Shown: piece after piece, positions 6,685 through 13,820 of the stretch
How the letters are laid out: each line of letters starts with the position of its first letter
Position numbering within the stretch: the stretch's first letter is position 1
Assembly (NCBI GenBank): GCA_041588495.1
Contig: JBFGWM010000025.1
Span: 1 to 19,082 of the forward strand
Reading direction: 5' to 3'
DNA length: 19,082 nucleotides
Source of the DNA: JBFGWM01 sp041588495
GTDB lineage: Bacteria; Pseudomonadota; Gammaproteobacteria; Pseudomonadales; JBFGWM01
Made by a program: the position numbers and the translations under genes
Notes under the pieces: generated by a model
The model's database searches: none
Told to the model about the DNA's origin: nothing
What the model saw: only the letters and a program-made list of their open reading frames with translations

Positions 6685-7536
6685 ATGACGGTATCTTCAG
6701 AGGACCTGGTCGCCATGGTCGACAGGATGCCGACGTTTTCGCAGAACGTGGTGCGCATTCTCGACCTCACCTCTGACATCAATACGGCACCCAAGGACCT
6801 GGTTCGACTGGTGGAGCACGACCCCGTGCTCACCATCAAGGTCCTGAAACTGGTGAATTCGGCCTACTTCGGGCTGAGTAAGAAGGTCACCTCGATCAAG
6901 CAGGGGGTGGTCTACATCGGGATCAACACGATCAAGAACCTTGCGGTCAGTATCGCCGCCATCGGTGCGTTGCCGCGCACCAATGAGGCCGGTTTCGACA
7001 TGGATGATTTCTGGTATCACTCCCTGTTCACCGCCACCGTGGCCAAGCTGATCGCCCAGGAGCGGGGCTTTCCGAAGACCGAGATCACCACGTTTTTCAT
7101 TGCCGGCCTCCTGCACGACATCGGCCAGATCGTGTTTGCCCAGTTCATTCCGGAAACCTACCGCAAGGTACTGCACACGGCCGCCAAGAAGGGCGTCACC
7201 ATCGACCGGGTCGAGCGCTCGGCTTTCGGTATGGATCATGCCGAGGTGGGTGGTATCCTCGCAGAGAAATGGCAGTTGCCGGCCGACCTGGTGCGTTGCA
7301 TCCGCTATCATCATGCGTTCGAGGAAATCGAGGATCCCGGCGCGCTCGAAATGAGCGTGTTCGTCGCCAATCAGGTCGCCAAGCAGCAGGTCGAGGAGGC
7401 GAACCGGGTTTCGGCAATCGAGCCGTTTCCGTCCGCGGTCAGCGAATGGCTGCAGATGCCGCTGGAGGATGTCGCGGGCTCACTGCCCGAGCTGGCAACG
7501 GAGATTGAGAATGCGCGCACTTTCGTGCAGGTGTGA
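6685..7536 (+). CDS. HDOD-domain signalling protein
   Basis: HDOD proteins are HD-related, usually non-catalytic domains used in bacterial signalling and regulation. This one is 283 residues, a stand-alone HDOD domain. The typical early block LVEHDPVLTIKVLKLVNSAYFGL is at about 42-64. AGLLHDIGQIVFAQ (140-153) keeps an HD pair (H144, D145). DHAEVGGILAEKWQLP and the nearby YHH belong to the same helical core. I chose ATG 6685, where the recognisable domain begins. An open frame continues upstream to an ATG at 6550, but that stretch translates to Gly/Pro/Arg-rich low-complexity sequence from the palindromic leader. The next gene starts 15 bp downstream. Confidence 0.88.
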   Translation: MTVSSEDLVAMVDRMPTFSQNVVRILDLTSDINTAPKDLVRLVEHDPVLTIKVLKLVNSAYFGLSKKVTSIKQGVVYIGINTIKNLAVSIAAIGALPRTNEAGFDMDDFWYHSLFTATVAKLIAQERGFPKTEITTFFIAGLLHDIGQIVFAQFIPETYRKVLHTAAKKGVTIDRVERSAFGMDHAEVGGILAEKWQLPADLVRCIRYHHAFEEIEDPGALEMSVFVANQVAKQQVEEANRVSAIEPFPSAVSEWLQMPLEDVAGSLPELATEIENARTFVQV

Positions 7537-7551
7537 GGCGGAGAGGCGGTC

Positions 7552-8454
7552 ATGAGGATTCGCATGCGCGGTTGTCGTGGATCGACACCGGTGCCTGGCA
7601 CGGACACGGTGCGGTATGGCGGCAACACCACCTGTATCGAGGTGACCACCAACGCCGGGGAGAAGCTGTTATTCGATGCCGGGACCGGCATTCGCAAGGC
7701 CGGCCTGGACCTGATGCAGAATGCGCCGGTCGCGGTTTCGATTTTCGTGTCCCATACCCACTGGGACCATATCCAGGGGCTGCCCTTCTTTGTGCCCCTG
7801 TTCGTCCCCGGCAGCAAGGTGGATTTCTACGGGGGTACCGACCCGGTCTACCGGAAGAACCTGCGCGAGATACTCGCCCAGCAGATGCAGTACTGCTATT
7901 TCCCGGTGCGCGAGAACGAGCTGAAGGCAGACATCACCTATACCACCCTTGCCGAGGGCGAGACGGTGCGGGTCGGTAGCGCCGAGATCACCACCATCGT
8001 GCTCAATCATCCGGTCCTCAACTATGGCTATCGCGTGACCGCGGATGGGGGCACGTTCCTGTTCACCGGGGATTACGAGCCGCCGATCAATATCTATTCC
8101 CCGGACGACGAGGAGTATGAGGACTACCAGGAGATGATCGACGCCCGCCGCGAAAACGTGGTGTCCTTCGTCAAGGGGATCGACGCGCTGATCTGTGATG
8201 CGCAGTACACGGTGGAGGAATATCCGGAAAAAGTCGGCTGGGGGCACGGCACCTTCGACAGCTGCCTGGAACTCGCCGACCGGGCCGGGGTCGGTCGTCT
8301 GTATCTCACCCACCATGACCCCATGCGCACCGATGACCAGCTGGACGCCATCTATGCCGATATCCTGGCGCGGCGGAAGGGTTTGAGTGACGGACCCGAG
8401 GTCATCATGGCCCACGAGGGGCTCGAATTCGAAGTCGGGGCGCCGGCGTCCTAA
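7552..8454 (+). CDS. Metallo-beta-lactamase-fold hydrolase
   Basis: MBL-fold hydrolase of 300 residues, probably binding two metal ions. It opens with RGCRGSTPVPG, DTVRYGGNTTCIEV and LLFDAGTGIRK. This block is typical of the RNase Z/PhnP-like branch that includes cyclic-nucleotide and other phosphodiester hydrolases. Metal ligands visible are H68, H70, D72 and H73 (SHTHWDH), H153 (LNHP), D174 (FTGDYE) and a C-terminal LTHHD (H254/H255). A conserved-looking ICDAQYT...GWGHGTF segment is at about 214-235. The substrate cannot be read from sequence. A GGAGAGG ribosome site precedes ATG 7552, and the 15-bp gap to the HDOD gene suggests an operon. Signalling-nucleotide turnover would fit but is inference. 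Confidence 0.9.
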   Translation: MRIRMRGCRGSTPVPGTDTVRYGGNTTCIEVTTNAGEKLLFDAGTGIRKAGLDLMQNAPVAVSIFVSHTHWDHIQGLPFFVPLFVPGSKVDFYGGTDPVYRKNLREILAQQMQYCYFPVRENELKADITYTTLAEGETVRVGSAEITTIVLNHPVLNYGYRVTADGGTFLFTGDYEPPINIYSPDDEEYEDYQEMIDARRENVVSFVKGIDALICDAQYTVEEYPEKVGWGHGTFDSCLELADRAGVGRLYLTHHDPMRTDDQLDAIYADILARRKGLSDGPEVIMAHEGLEFEVGAPAS

Positions 8455-8491
8455 GCTCAGTGTTCGGTCTGACCCGAGTGCTGAAATCCTG

Positions 8492-9589
8492 ATGAAGCCC
8501 GTGTACCGACATTATGGATGGGAGTCCTCCTACTTCACCGTGAAGTCGCGGGCCTGCCTGCGCTACAAGCCGGTGCCGGCCGAGGAGATCGTGCCGGACC
8601 GAAATTGCCTGCAGAAATTCATCGTCGGCCGGGTCGGGCGCGTGGTGATGCCGATCCTGGTGACCCCCGACGACCAGACCATCCAGGACACGTCGCTGAT
8701 CATCGATCACCTGGAAGCGGCTTTTCCCGAGCCGGCGGTGATCCCGGACACGCCCCGCCAGCGCCTCTTTTCCTACATCATGGAGACCTTTTGCGACGAG
8801 TGGCTGTTGCTCCCGGCAATGCACTATCGCTGGAACTTCCCGGCCTGGAACCGACGCTACATCCTGCACGAGTTCGGGAGTTCGCTGCTCCCGAAATGGC
8901 CGCCATTCGTGCAACGGTTCGCCGGCCGGCAGGTGGCCCGGAAAATGTCGGGCTACCTGCCCCGCCTGGGCATCACCCCGGCGACCGAGGATGCGATCGA
9001 GCGCTGGACCATCCGCCTGCTCGACCACCTCGACCAGCATTTCTCGCATTCCGAGTTCCTGCTCGGCAGGCGCCCCTCCCTGGGCGATTTCGCGCTGTTC
9101 GGGCCGCTTTACGCCCATCTTTACCGGGATCCCTATCCAGGGCGCCTGGTGCGGGAACGCGAGTCCCTGACCCGCTGGATCCTGCAGATGCAGTGGCCGC
9201 AGGCGGGTGCCGGCGGTTTTTATGCCGGGGATCGCGTGCCGGAAACCCTGGATCCGCTACTGGAACTGTACTTCACCGAGGTGTTCCCGGTGTTGCGCGC
9301 CACGGCTGAGCGTGTTGCCGACTGGCTGGACGCAAACCCGGAAAATGAGCGCGTCAAAATGGACCTCGGCATGCACGATTTCACGATCGCCGGCGTGGCT
9401 GAAAAGCGCACCTGCTTTGCGTATAGTCAGTGGATGCTGCAGCGCCCGCTGGACTGTTACCGGTCCGTCACCGGGGAGGATCGCGTCGCTGTCGATGCCT
9501 GGCTGGAGCGGGTCGGCGGCCTGGAAGCCATGGGCTACGCGCCCCGGCGTCGCGTCAAGCTGGAGAAATTTCGCCTTTTCAGGGAGTAG
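8492..9589 (+). CDS. Glutathione S-transferase-like protein
   Basis: GST-fold protein of 365 residues, longer than a classical GST (about 200-230). The N-terminal half has a thioredoxin-like domain with the cis-proline region VVMPILV (P54) and the TIQDTSLIIDHLE block (about 63-74), equivalent to the glutathione-binding Glu/Asp-Ser motif. The C-terminal helical domain includes FLLGRRPSLGDFALFGPLYA, the usual GST N-capping region. A further roughly 100 residues (from about 265) are family-specific and of unknown role. The start ATG 8492 lies 37 bp after the MBL gene and has a poor ribosome site; frame upstream of it is read-through of the MBL gene. The hydrolase gene starts 3 bp after its stop, so the two are probably coexpressed. 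Confidence 0.82.
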   Translation: MKPVYRHYGWESSYFTVKSRACLRYKPVPAEEIVPDRNCLQKFIVGRVGRVVMPILVTPDDQTIQDTSLIIDHLEAAFPEPAVIPDTPRQRLFSYIMETFCDEWLLLPAMHYRWNFPAWNRRYILHEFGSSLLPKWPPFVQRFAGRQVARKMSGYLPRLGITPATEDAIERWTIRLLDHLDQHFSHSEFLLGRRPSLGDFALFGPLYAHLYRDPYPGRLVRERESLTRWILQMQWPQAGAGGFYAGDRVPETLDPLLELYFTEVFPVLRATAERVADWLDANPENERVKMDLGMHDFTIAGVAEKRTCFAYSQWMLQRPLDCYRSVTGEDRVAVDAWLERVGGLEAMGYAPRRRVKLEKFRLFRE

Positions 9590-9592
9590 TCG

Positions 9593-10504
9593 ATGGGACT
9601 GATGAGCTTCGACGAGTGGCGGCGCAGCGGTCGCACCCTGAGCTACCGGGGCCACGATATTTTTTACCAGGATATCGGTGCCGGTCCCGTGCTCCTCATG
9701 TTGCATGGTTACCCGACGGCCTCGTGGGACTGGATTCACCTGGTGGGTCCGCTTTCGCAACGTTACCGCATCGTGGCCCCGGACTTCATCGGCTTCGGGT
9801 TCTCCGCCAAGCCGGCCGATTACGATTACAGCATTGTCGACCAGGCGGACCTGGTGGACAGCATTCTCGAACGCCTGGGTGTCGGCGAGGTGCTGATCGT
9901 CGCCCACGATTACGGCGATACGGTCGCCCAGGAACTCATCGCCCGCCATGACGAGCGCGCGTCAGCCGGTGGCGCCGGGGTGGTCCTGCGCGGCGTCTGC
10001 ATGCTGAATGGCGGCCTGTTTCCGGAAACCCACTATCCGCTGATGCTGCCGAAGCTCCTGGCCGGACCGTTCGGGCGCGTGGCCGCGGCGATGGTCAACA
10101 GGCGCACGTTTGCCACCAACCTGCGCACCGTGTTCGGCAATGACACCCAGCTCACCGAAGAGGAGATCGACGAATTCTACGAGCTGGTCACCTGCAACGG
10201 CGGCAAGCGCGTGGTGCACAAGCTGATTCGTTACATGAAGGAGCGGCGCGACAAGCGGGAGCGCTGGGTCGGCGCCCTGCAGAATACCCGTGTGCCCCTG
10301 AAACTGATCAACGGCTCGGCTGACCCGGTTTCCGGCGAGCACATGGTGGAGCACTACCGCATCACCGTGCCCCAGGACGACATCACGGAAATGGCCGAGA
10401 TCGGCCACTGGCCGCAGGTCGAGGATCCCGAGGGCGTGCTCGAGGCCCTGCAGCCGTTTCTCGATCGCCACTTTCCCGCGGTGCACGGGGCATCGTCCGC
10501 CTGA
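9593..10504 (+). CDS. Alpha/beta hydrolase, MEST/PEG1-like (Asp nucleophile)
   Basis: Alpha/beta-hydrolase of 303 residues with a haloalkane dehalogenase/epoxide hydrolase-type active site. HGYPTASWDW (38-47) is the oxyanion region, D106 in VAHDYGDTVAQEL the probable nucleophile, D244 (GSADPV) the acid candidate and H272 (GHWPQVEDP) the base. From memory the sequence follows vertebrate MEST/PEG1 closely in HDYGD-x-VAQEL, NGG-(I/L)-FPETH-x-PL, RRWVGAL-like and H-x-PQ-(V/L)-EDP-x-G blocks, more than it follows ordinary epoxide hydrolases. The natural substrate is unknown. An AGGGAG ribosome site overlaps the end of the GST-like gene, 6 bases before the ATG. It is the last gene of the plus-strand group and converges on the CULT gene. 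Confidence 0.9.
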   Translation: MGLMSFDEWRRSGRTLSYRGHDIFYQDIGAGPVLLMLHGYPTASWDWIHLVGPLSQRYRIVAPDFIGFGFSAKPADYDYSIVDQADLVDSILERLGVGEVLIVAHDYGDTVAQELIARHDERASAGGAGVVLRGVCMLNGGLFPETHYPLMLPKLLAGPFGRVAAAMVNRRTFATNLRTVFGNDTQLTEEEIDEFYELVTCNGGKRVVHKLIRYMKERRDKRERWVGALQNTRVPLKLINGSADPVSGEHMVEHYRITVPQDDITEMAEIGHWPQVEDPEGVLEALQPFLDRHFPAVHGASSA

Positions 10505-10532
10505 CGACGGTTCCCGCGCGCACGCCGGCGGT

Positions 10533-10982
10533 TCACTCCTCGTTGCGCAGGTTTTCCAGGATCAGCCCGTAGAAGTTCTCCCCGTCATCGGAGCGGAATT
10601 GCCAGCCGAGGTGGGTGAGGCAGGCCGGACAGGTGACCACCTGCCAGGAAAAACCCGGAAACCAGGTGAACTCCCGCACCCGGGCGCCGGCGGGGGATAC
10701 GGCGGCGTTGCGGAAGCAGCCGATCAGGTACTCGATCCCGTGCGGGTTGCTGAAGCGGTGCTGGTGTGCCCCGCGCTGCTCGATGCGGTCGCCTTCCTTG
10801 CAGATCGGCTCATTGCAGTTCGCGCAGAAAATCCGCTTGCCGCCGGAGTCGTCGATCGCCTCCTCCTCTTCCAGGAGCAGGTTCACGTCCTCCTCGGTCA
10901 GCTTGTCAAAGCAGGACAGCCCGCCGGACGGCGGGGGTGCGCGCGGCGGAACCTGCCGCGGCAACGGTTCAACGGTATTCAT
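10533..10982 (-). CDS. Cereblon-type CULT-domain protein
   Basis: Small protein (149 residues) with a CULT domain, the thalidomide-binding fold of cereblon, also known as single-domain bacterial proteins. Zinc ligands are C53/C56 (CANC) and C118/C121 (CPAC). The aromatic cage is W107 and W113 in TWFPGFSW and W127 in HLGWQF. N79-P-H-G matches the human cereblon NPHG segment, and NFYGLI closes the domain. The human H378 position appears to be Phe (F105). Residues 1-45 are a Pro-rich then acidic tail. I prefer ATG 10982, which has GGAG 7 bases upstream, over ATG 11003, which has none. The start overlaps the preceding formyltransferase by 14 bp. The natural ligand is unknown; binding of uridine-, imide- or amide-type ligands is family knowledge. 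Confidence 0.9.
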   Translation of the reverse strand: MNTVEPLPRQVPPRAPPPSGGLSCFDKLTEEDVNLLLEEEEAIDDSGGKRIFCANCNEPICKEGDRIEQRGAHQHRFSNPHGIEYLIGCFRNAAVSPAGARVREFTWFPGFSWQVVTCPACLTHLGWQFRSDDGENFYGLILENLRNEE

Positions 10983-11778
10983 CCAGCCACTCCAGGTATT
11001 CATCGTGGTCGACCAGGCGGATTCCGCGGGCGATGAGTTCGTGGAACTCCTCCTGGGTCGGATAGCCGAAATAGCGCCGTTCCCTCGCGTCCTGCGCGAT
11101 GCCTGCCTGGGCGCCGCCGTCCTCCGCCGCGGCCAGGTAATCGAGCAGGAGATCGGCGCCCACCCGGTAGGCCTCGATGATATGCCACAGCGCCGAGCGT
11201 TGGCGGTCCACGGGCATGCCGCGCCGGGCGAGGACCGGACCGTGATCGATGCGCGCGTCCTCGATCAGATGCAGGGTCGCACCGAATTCCGGGCATTCCT
11301 GCTGCAGGGCGCGAAACGAGGGGTAAACCCCGGCGAAACCGGGCAGCAGGCCGGGGTGGACATTGAGCACGGCGCACCGCGCCAGCCTGATTGCCGGTTC
11401 GCGGAAGATATAGTTGTAGCGCACGGAAACCGTGTAATCGGGCGCGAAGTCGGCCAGCCTGTCAAAGGTCTCGCCGCTGTTGATATCCCCGCCATCGAAG
11501 ACCTCGAGAACCTGTTGCCGGGCGAGTTGTCCGAAGGACAGCATGCGTCGTCCGGGGTCGGCCTTGTACGCGGTGCGGTCGATGGCCGGGAACAGGTGAT
11601 CGATCACCAGGTCCCGTTCGTAGAAGACAAAATCGGTGGCCTGGGTGGCCGCCCGCTCGGCGTCCGAGACCCGGTCGCAGAGGATTGCGAGGATCTGGTG
11701 ACCGGCGAGTCCGCTGGCCAGACGGTTCAGCACCCGATTGCCAACCAGGTCCTTCTTGATGCAAATTGCGATCTTCAT
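10969..11778 (-). CDS. Formyltransferase-fold enzyme (10-formyl-THF type)
   Basis: Protein of 269 residues with the formyltransferase catalytic layout of PurN/Fmt/ArnA-type enzymes. The Asn-x-His pair is N139 and H141 in VLNVHPGLLPGFAGVYPSF, and the Asp is D178 in DARIDHGPVL. FGATLHLIEDA between them is typical. The Rossmann start MKIAICIKKDLVG is at residue 1. It is too short to be a normal methionyl-tRNA formyltransferase, which has a C-terminal OB-like domain and about 310 residues, and its N-terminal half is not PurN-like. The acceptor is therefore unknown, perhaps an amino sugar or a small amine. It overlaps the CULT-domain gene by 14 bp and is divergent from the CYTH gene with an 84-bp gap. 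Confidence 0.85.
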   Translation of the reverse strand: MKIAICIKKDLVGNRVLNRLASGLAGHQILAILCDRVSDAERAATQATDFVFYERDLVIDHLFPAIDRTAYKADPGRRMLSFGQLARQQVLEVFDGGDINSGETFDRLADFAPDYTVSVRYNYIFREPAIRLARCAVLNVHPGLLPGFAGVYPSFRALQQECPEFGATLHLIEDARIDHGPVLARRGMPVDRQRSALWHIIEAYRVGADLLLDYLAAAEDGGAQAGIAQDARERRYFGYPTQEEFHELIARGIRLVDHDEYLEWLDEYR

Positions 11779-11862
11779 GCACGTGGCACCTGCACCCCAC
11801 CAGTTTCAGAATATCACGGGGTGCGACCCGCCTCGGGAAACGTCCGGGAGAAACCTGTCCTC

Positions 11863-12348
11863 ATGGCAGTCGAGATCGAGCGAAAGTTCCTGGTGTGCAG
11901 TGATGCGTGGCGTGGGGATCGGACCGGGGTCCGCTACGTGCAGGGCTACCTGTGCAGTGATGCCGAACGTGCGGTGCGGGTGCGTCTGGAGGGCAGTGCG
12001 GCGCGGCTGACCGTGAAGAGCGGCGCCCAGGGTATCGTGCGCCAGGAATTCGATTACCCGATCCCCGTGGAAGACGCCCGCGCGATGCTGGACAACCTGT
12101 GCTGTGGCCCGCTGGTGGACAAGCGCCGGTACCGCGTGGAGCACGCGGGTCATATCTGGGAGGTCGACGAGTTCGCGGGCGCCAACGCGGGCCTGGTGGT
12201 GGCGGAGATCGAACTGGATGATCCGGAGGAAGCCTTCGAACGGCCCTCCTGGGTGGGCCCGGAGGTGACCGATGATCCGCGCTACCTGAACTCCAACCTG
12301 TCCCGCCATCCCTACACCGCGTGGGGTGACGCCGGGGGCCCCGCCTGA
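11863..12348 (+). CDS. Short CYTH-domain triphosphatase (TTM family)
   Basis: CYTH/triphosphate tunnel metalloenzyme of 161 residues. The defining ExExK motif is E4, E6 and K8 (AVEIERKFLV). Alternating charged strands of the tunnel follow: RYVQGYL, VRVRLEG, RLTVKSG, RQEFDYPI, DKRRYRVEH, WEVDEFAG and VVAEIELD. It ends with EVTDDPRYLNSNLS, very like short proteobacterial members such as the Nitrosomonas europaea tripolyphosphatase, as I recall them. Inorganic tripolyphosphate or an organic triphosphate is the expected substrate. ATG 11863 places ExExK at the N-terminus, as in the family. The frame is open far upstream, but that is read-through antisense to the formyltransferase gene. Confidence 0.92.
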   Translation: MAVEIERKFLVCSDAWRGDRTGVRYVQGYLCSDAERAVRVRLEGSAARLTVKSGAQGIVRQEFDYPIPVEDARAMLDNLCCGPLVDKRRYRVEHAGHIWEVDEFAGANAGLVVAEIELDDPEEAFERPSWVGPEVTDDPRYLNSNLSRHPYTAWGDAGGPA

Positions 12349-12451
12349 CAGCCGGACCCGGCGCCGCCGCCCCCACTGGTGTCCCCCGGTGGCCGGGTGT
12401 ACCCTCATCCGGAACCGAGAATTCACAAGTTTTCCCAGGGGGTGCCGGGTG

Positions 12452-12733
12452 ATGCGTGCCGTGTGGCGGGACACCGTGATTGCCGAGAGCGACGCCACCA
12501 TCGTGGTCGAGAACAATCATTACTTTCCACCGGACTCGGTGAAACGTGAATTCCTGCGCGAGAGCGATCGCCACAGCACCTGCTTCTGGAAGGGCCGGGC
12601 GAGCTATTACCACGTGGTTGTGGATGGCGACGAGAATACCGACGCCGCGTGGTATTACCCGGAACCGAAGCAACGAGCCAGAGAGATCAAGGGCTATATT
12701 GCGTTCTGGAAAGGCGTCGAGGTGGAGCCCTGA
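12452..12733 (+). CDS. DUF427 domain protein
   Basis: Small cytosolic protein of 93 residues matching the DUF427 family, whose biochemical role is unknown. Characteristic parts are the N-terminal (A)VW-RDTVIAESD followed by VVVENNHYFPPDSV (in the family a variable acid plus Y-FP), STCFWKGRASYYHV in the centre, and the C-terminal DAAWYYPEP and IKGYIAFW. ATG 12452 begins the recognisable domain and is preceded by a G-rich ribosome-site region (AGGGGGTGCCGGGTG). It follows the CYTH gene by 103 bp on the same strand. That gap contains a GC-rich imperfect hairpin (about 12376-12395) but no U-tract. Confidence 0.88.
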   Translation: MRAVWRDTVIAESDATIVVENNHYFPPDSVKREFLRESDRHSTCFWKGRASYYHVVVDGDENTDAAWYYPEPKQRAREIKGYIAFWKGVEVEP

Positions 12734-12778
12734 GGGGACCCCGGCAACGCGACGGTAAGCGGGAGACACAGGATCGAG

Positions 12779-13762
12779 ATGAACAAGGGTACGGCATTTG
12801 TAACCGGTGGGTCGGGCTTCGTCGGTCGCAACCTGATCCGGACACTGGTGGAACGCGGCGTCCAGGTGCGGGCGCTGGCGCGTTGCAACCGGGCGGCCGG
12901 CCGGGTCGAGGCCTGTGGTGCGGAACCGGTGATGGGCGACCTCGGTGATTTCGACACCATGATCCAGGGTATGCGTGGCTGCGACGCGGTTTTTCACGCG
13001 GCGGCAATGGTCGCCGAGTGGGGTAATCCGGACGATTTTCACAAGGTCAACGTGCGCGGCACCGAGAACGTGGTGCAGGCGGCGTTCGAGGCCGGTGTCC
13101 CGCGCCTCGTGCACGTCGGCACGGAGGCGGTATACGCGGACGGGGAATCCTCCATCGTGCGCGTCAACGAACAAACCGCGAAGCCGCGGCGGCCGTTGCC
13201 GCGCTATCCCGCGACCAAGTCCGCGGCCGAGGACATCGTGCTCGAGGCCAGCGATGCCGACCTGCAGTGCATGGTCATCCGGCCGCGCCTGATCTGGGGC
13301 CGTGACGACACCAGCCTCCTGCCGCAACTGGTCGAGGCGGTGCGTGCGGGACGCTTCATGTGGATCGACAACGGCGAGGCGCTGACCTCGACCTGCCATG
13401 TGGACAACGTCGTGGAGGGCGCCCTGCTGGCGGCGGAAAAGGGCAAGGGTGGCGGCATCTATTTCCTGAGCGACGGTGATCCGCTCGCCATGCGTACCTT
13501 TCTCACCGGCCTGCTCGCGACCCAGGGCGTCAAGCCGCCGACGAAGTCGATACCCCGGTGGGCCGCGCGCCGCCTGGCGGCAGCTACCGAGTGGTCCTGG
13601 GAGAACCTGAACCTGCGCGGCACCCCGCCCATTACCCGCATGGTGGTGGAATTGTTCGGGCAGGAGGTGACCGTCGATGACACGCGGGCCCGGCAAGAGT
13701 TGGGTTACGCAGGGAGGGTCAGTATCGAGGCGGGCCTCGCCGGGGTTGCCCGGGTGACCTGA
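12779..13762 (+). CDS. NAD(P)-dependent epimerase/3beta-HSD-type extended SDR
   Basis: Extended short-chain dehydrogenase of 327 residues. The Rossmann glycine motif TGGSGFVG is at 9-16, the acidic DLGDFD at about 54-59, VFHAAA at 71-76 and NVRGTENVVQAA at about 91-102. The catalytic Y143 and K147 are in YPATK, with RPRLIWG following. C-terminal parts such as FLSDGDPLAMRTFL resemble the 3beta-hydroxysteroid dehydrogenase/ERG26-NSDHL branch more than sugar epimerases, which fits the SMO-like hydroxylase two genes downstream. The true substrate is unproven and sugar or other lipid alcohols remain possible. A GGGAGA-type ribosome site lies about 15 bases upstream. It starts 45 bp after the DUF427 gene. 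Confidence 0.87.
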   Translation: MNKGTAFVTGGSGFVGRNLIRTLVERGVQVRALARCNRAAGRVEACGAEPVMGDLGDFDTMIQGMRGCDAVFHAAAMVAEWGNPDDFHKVNVRGTENVVQAAFEAGVPRLVHVGTEAVYADGESSIVRVNEQTAKPRRPLPRYPATKSAAEDIVLEASDADLQCMVIRPRLIWGRDDTSLLPQLVEAVRAGRFMWIDNGEALTSTCHVDNVVEGALLAAEKGKGGGIYFLSDGDPLAMRTFLTGLLATQGVKPPTKSIPRWAARRLAAATEWSWENLNLRGTPPITRMVVELFGQEVTVDDTRARQELGYAGRVSIEAGLAGVARVT

Positions 13763-13820
13763 TTTGCCGCCGAACATCGCCCTGCTTGTGATCCGGTAAA
13801 CCGAACACGGTAATGAAATC

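Noticed and set aside
10505..10532. Convergent gap searched for a terminator
   Set aside because: GC-rich bases only, without a convincing stem and U-tract; the same holds for 5610-5628 and 18698-18716.
13786..13814. TTGTGA-17-GGTAAT, possible promoter for the atypical MBL-fold gene
   Set aside because: Only 4/6 in each box, and it would place transcription start at the start codon; it lies within a probable operon.
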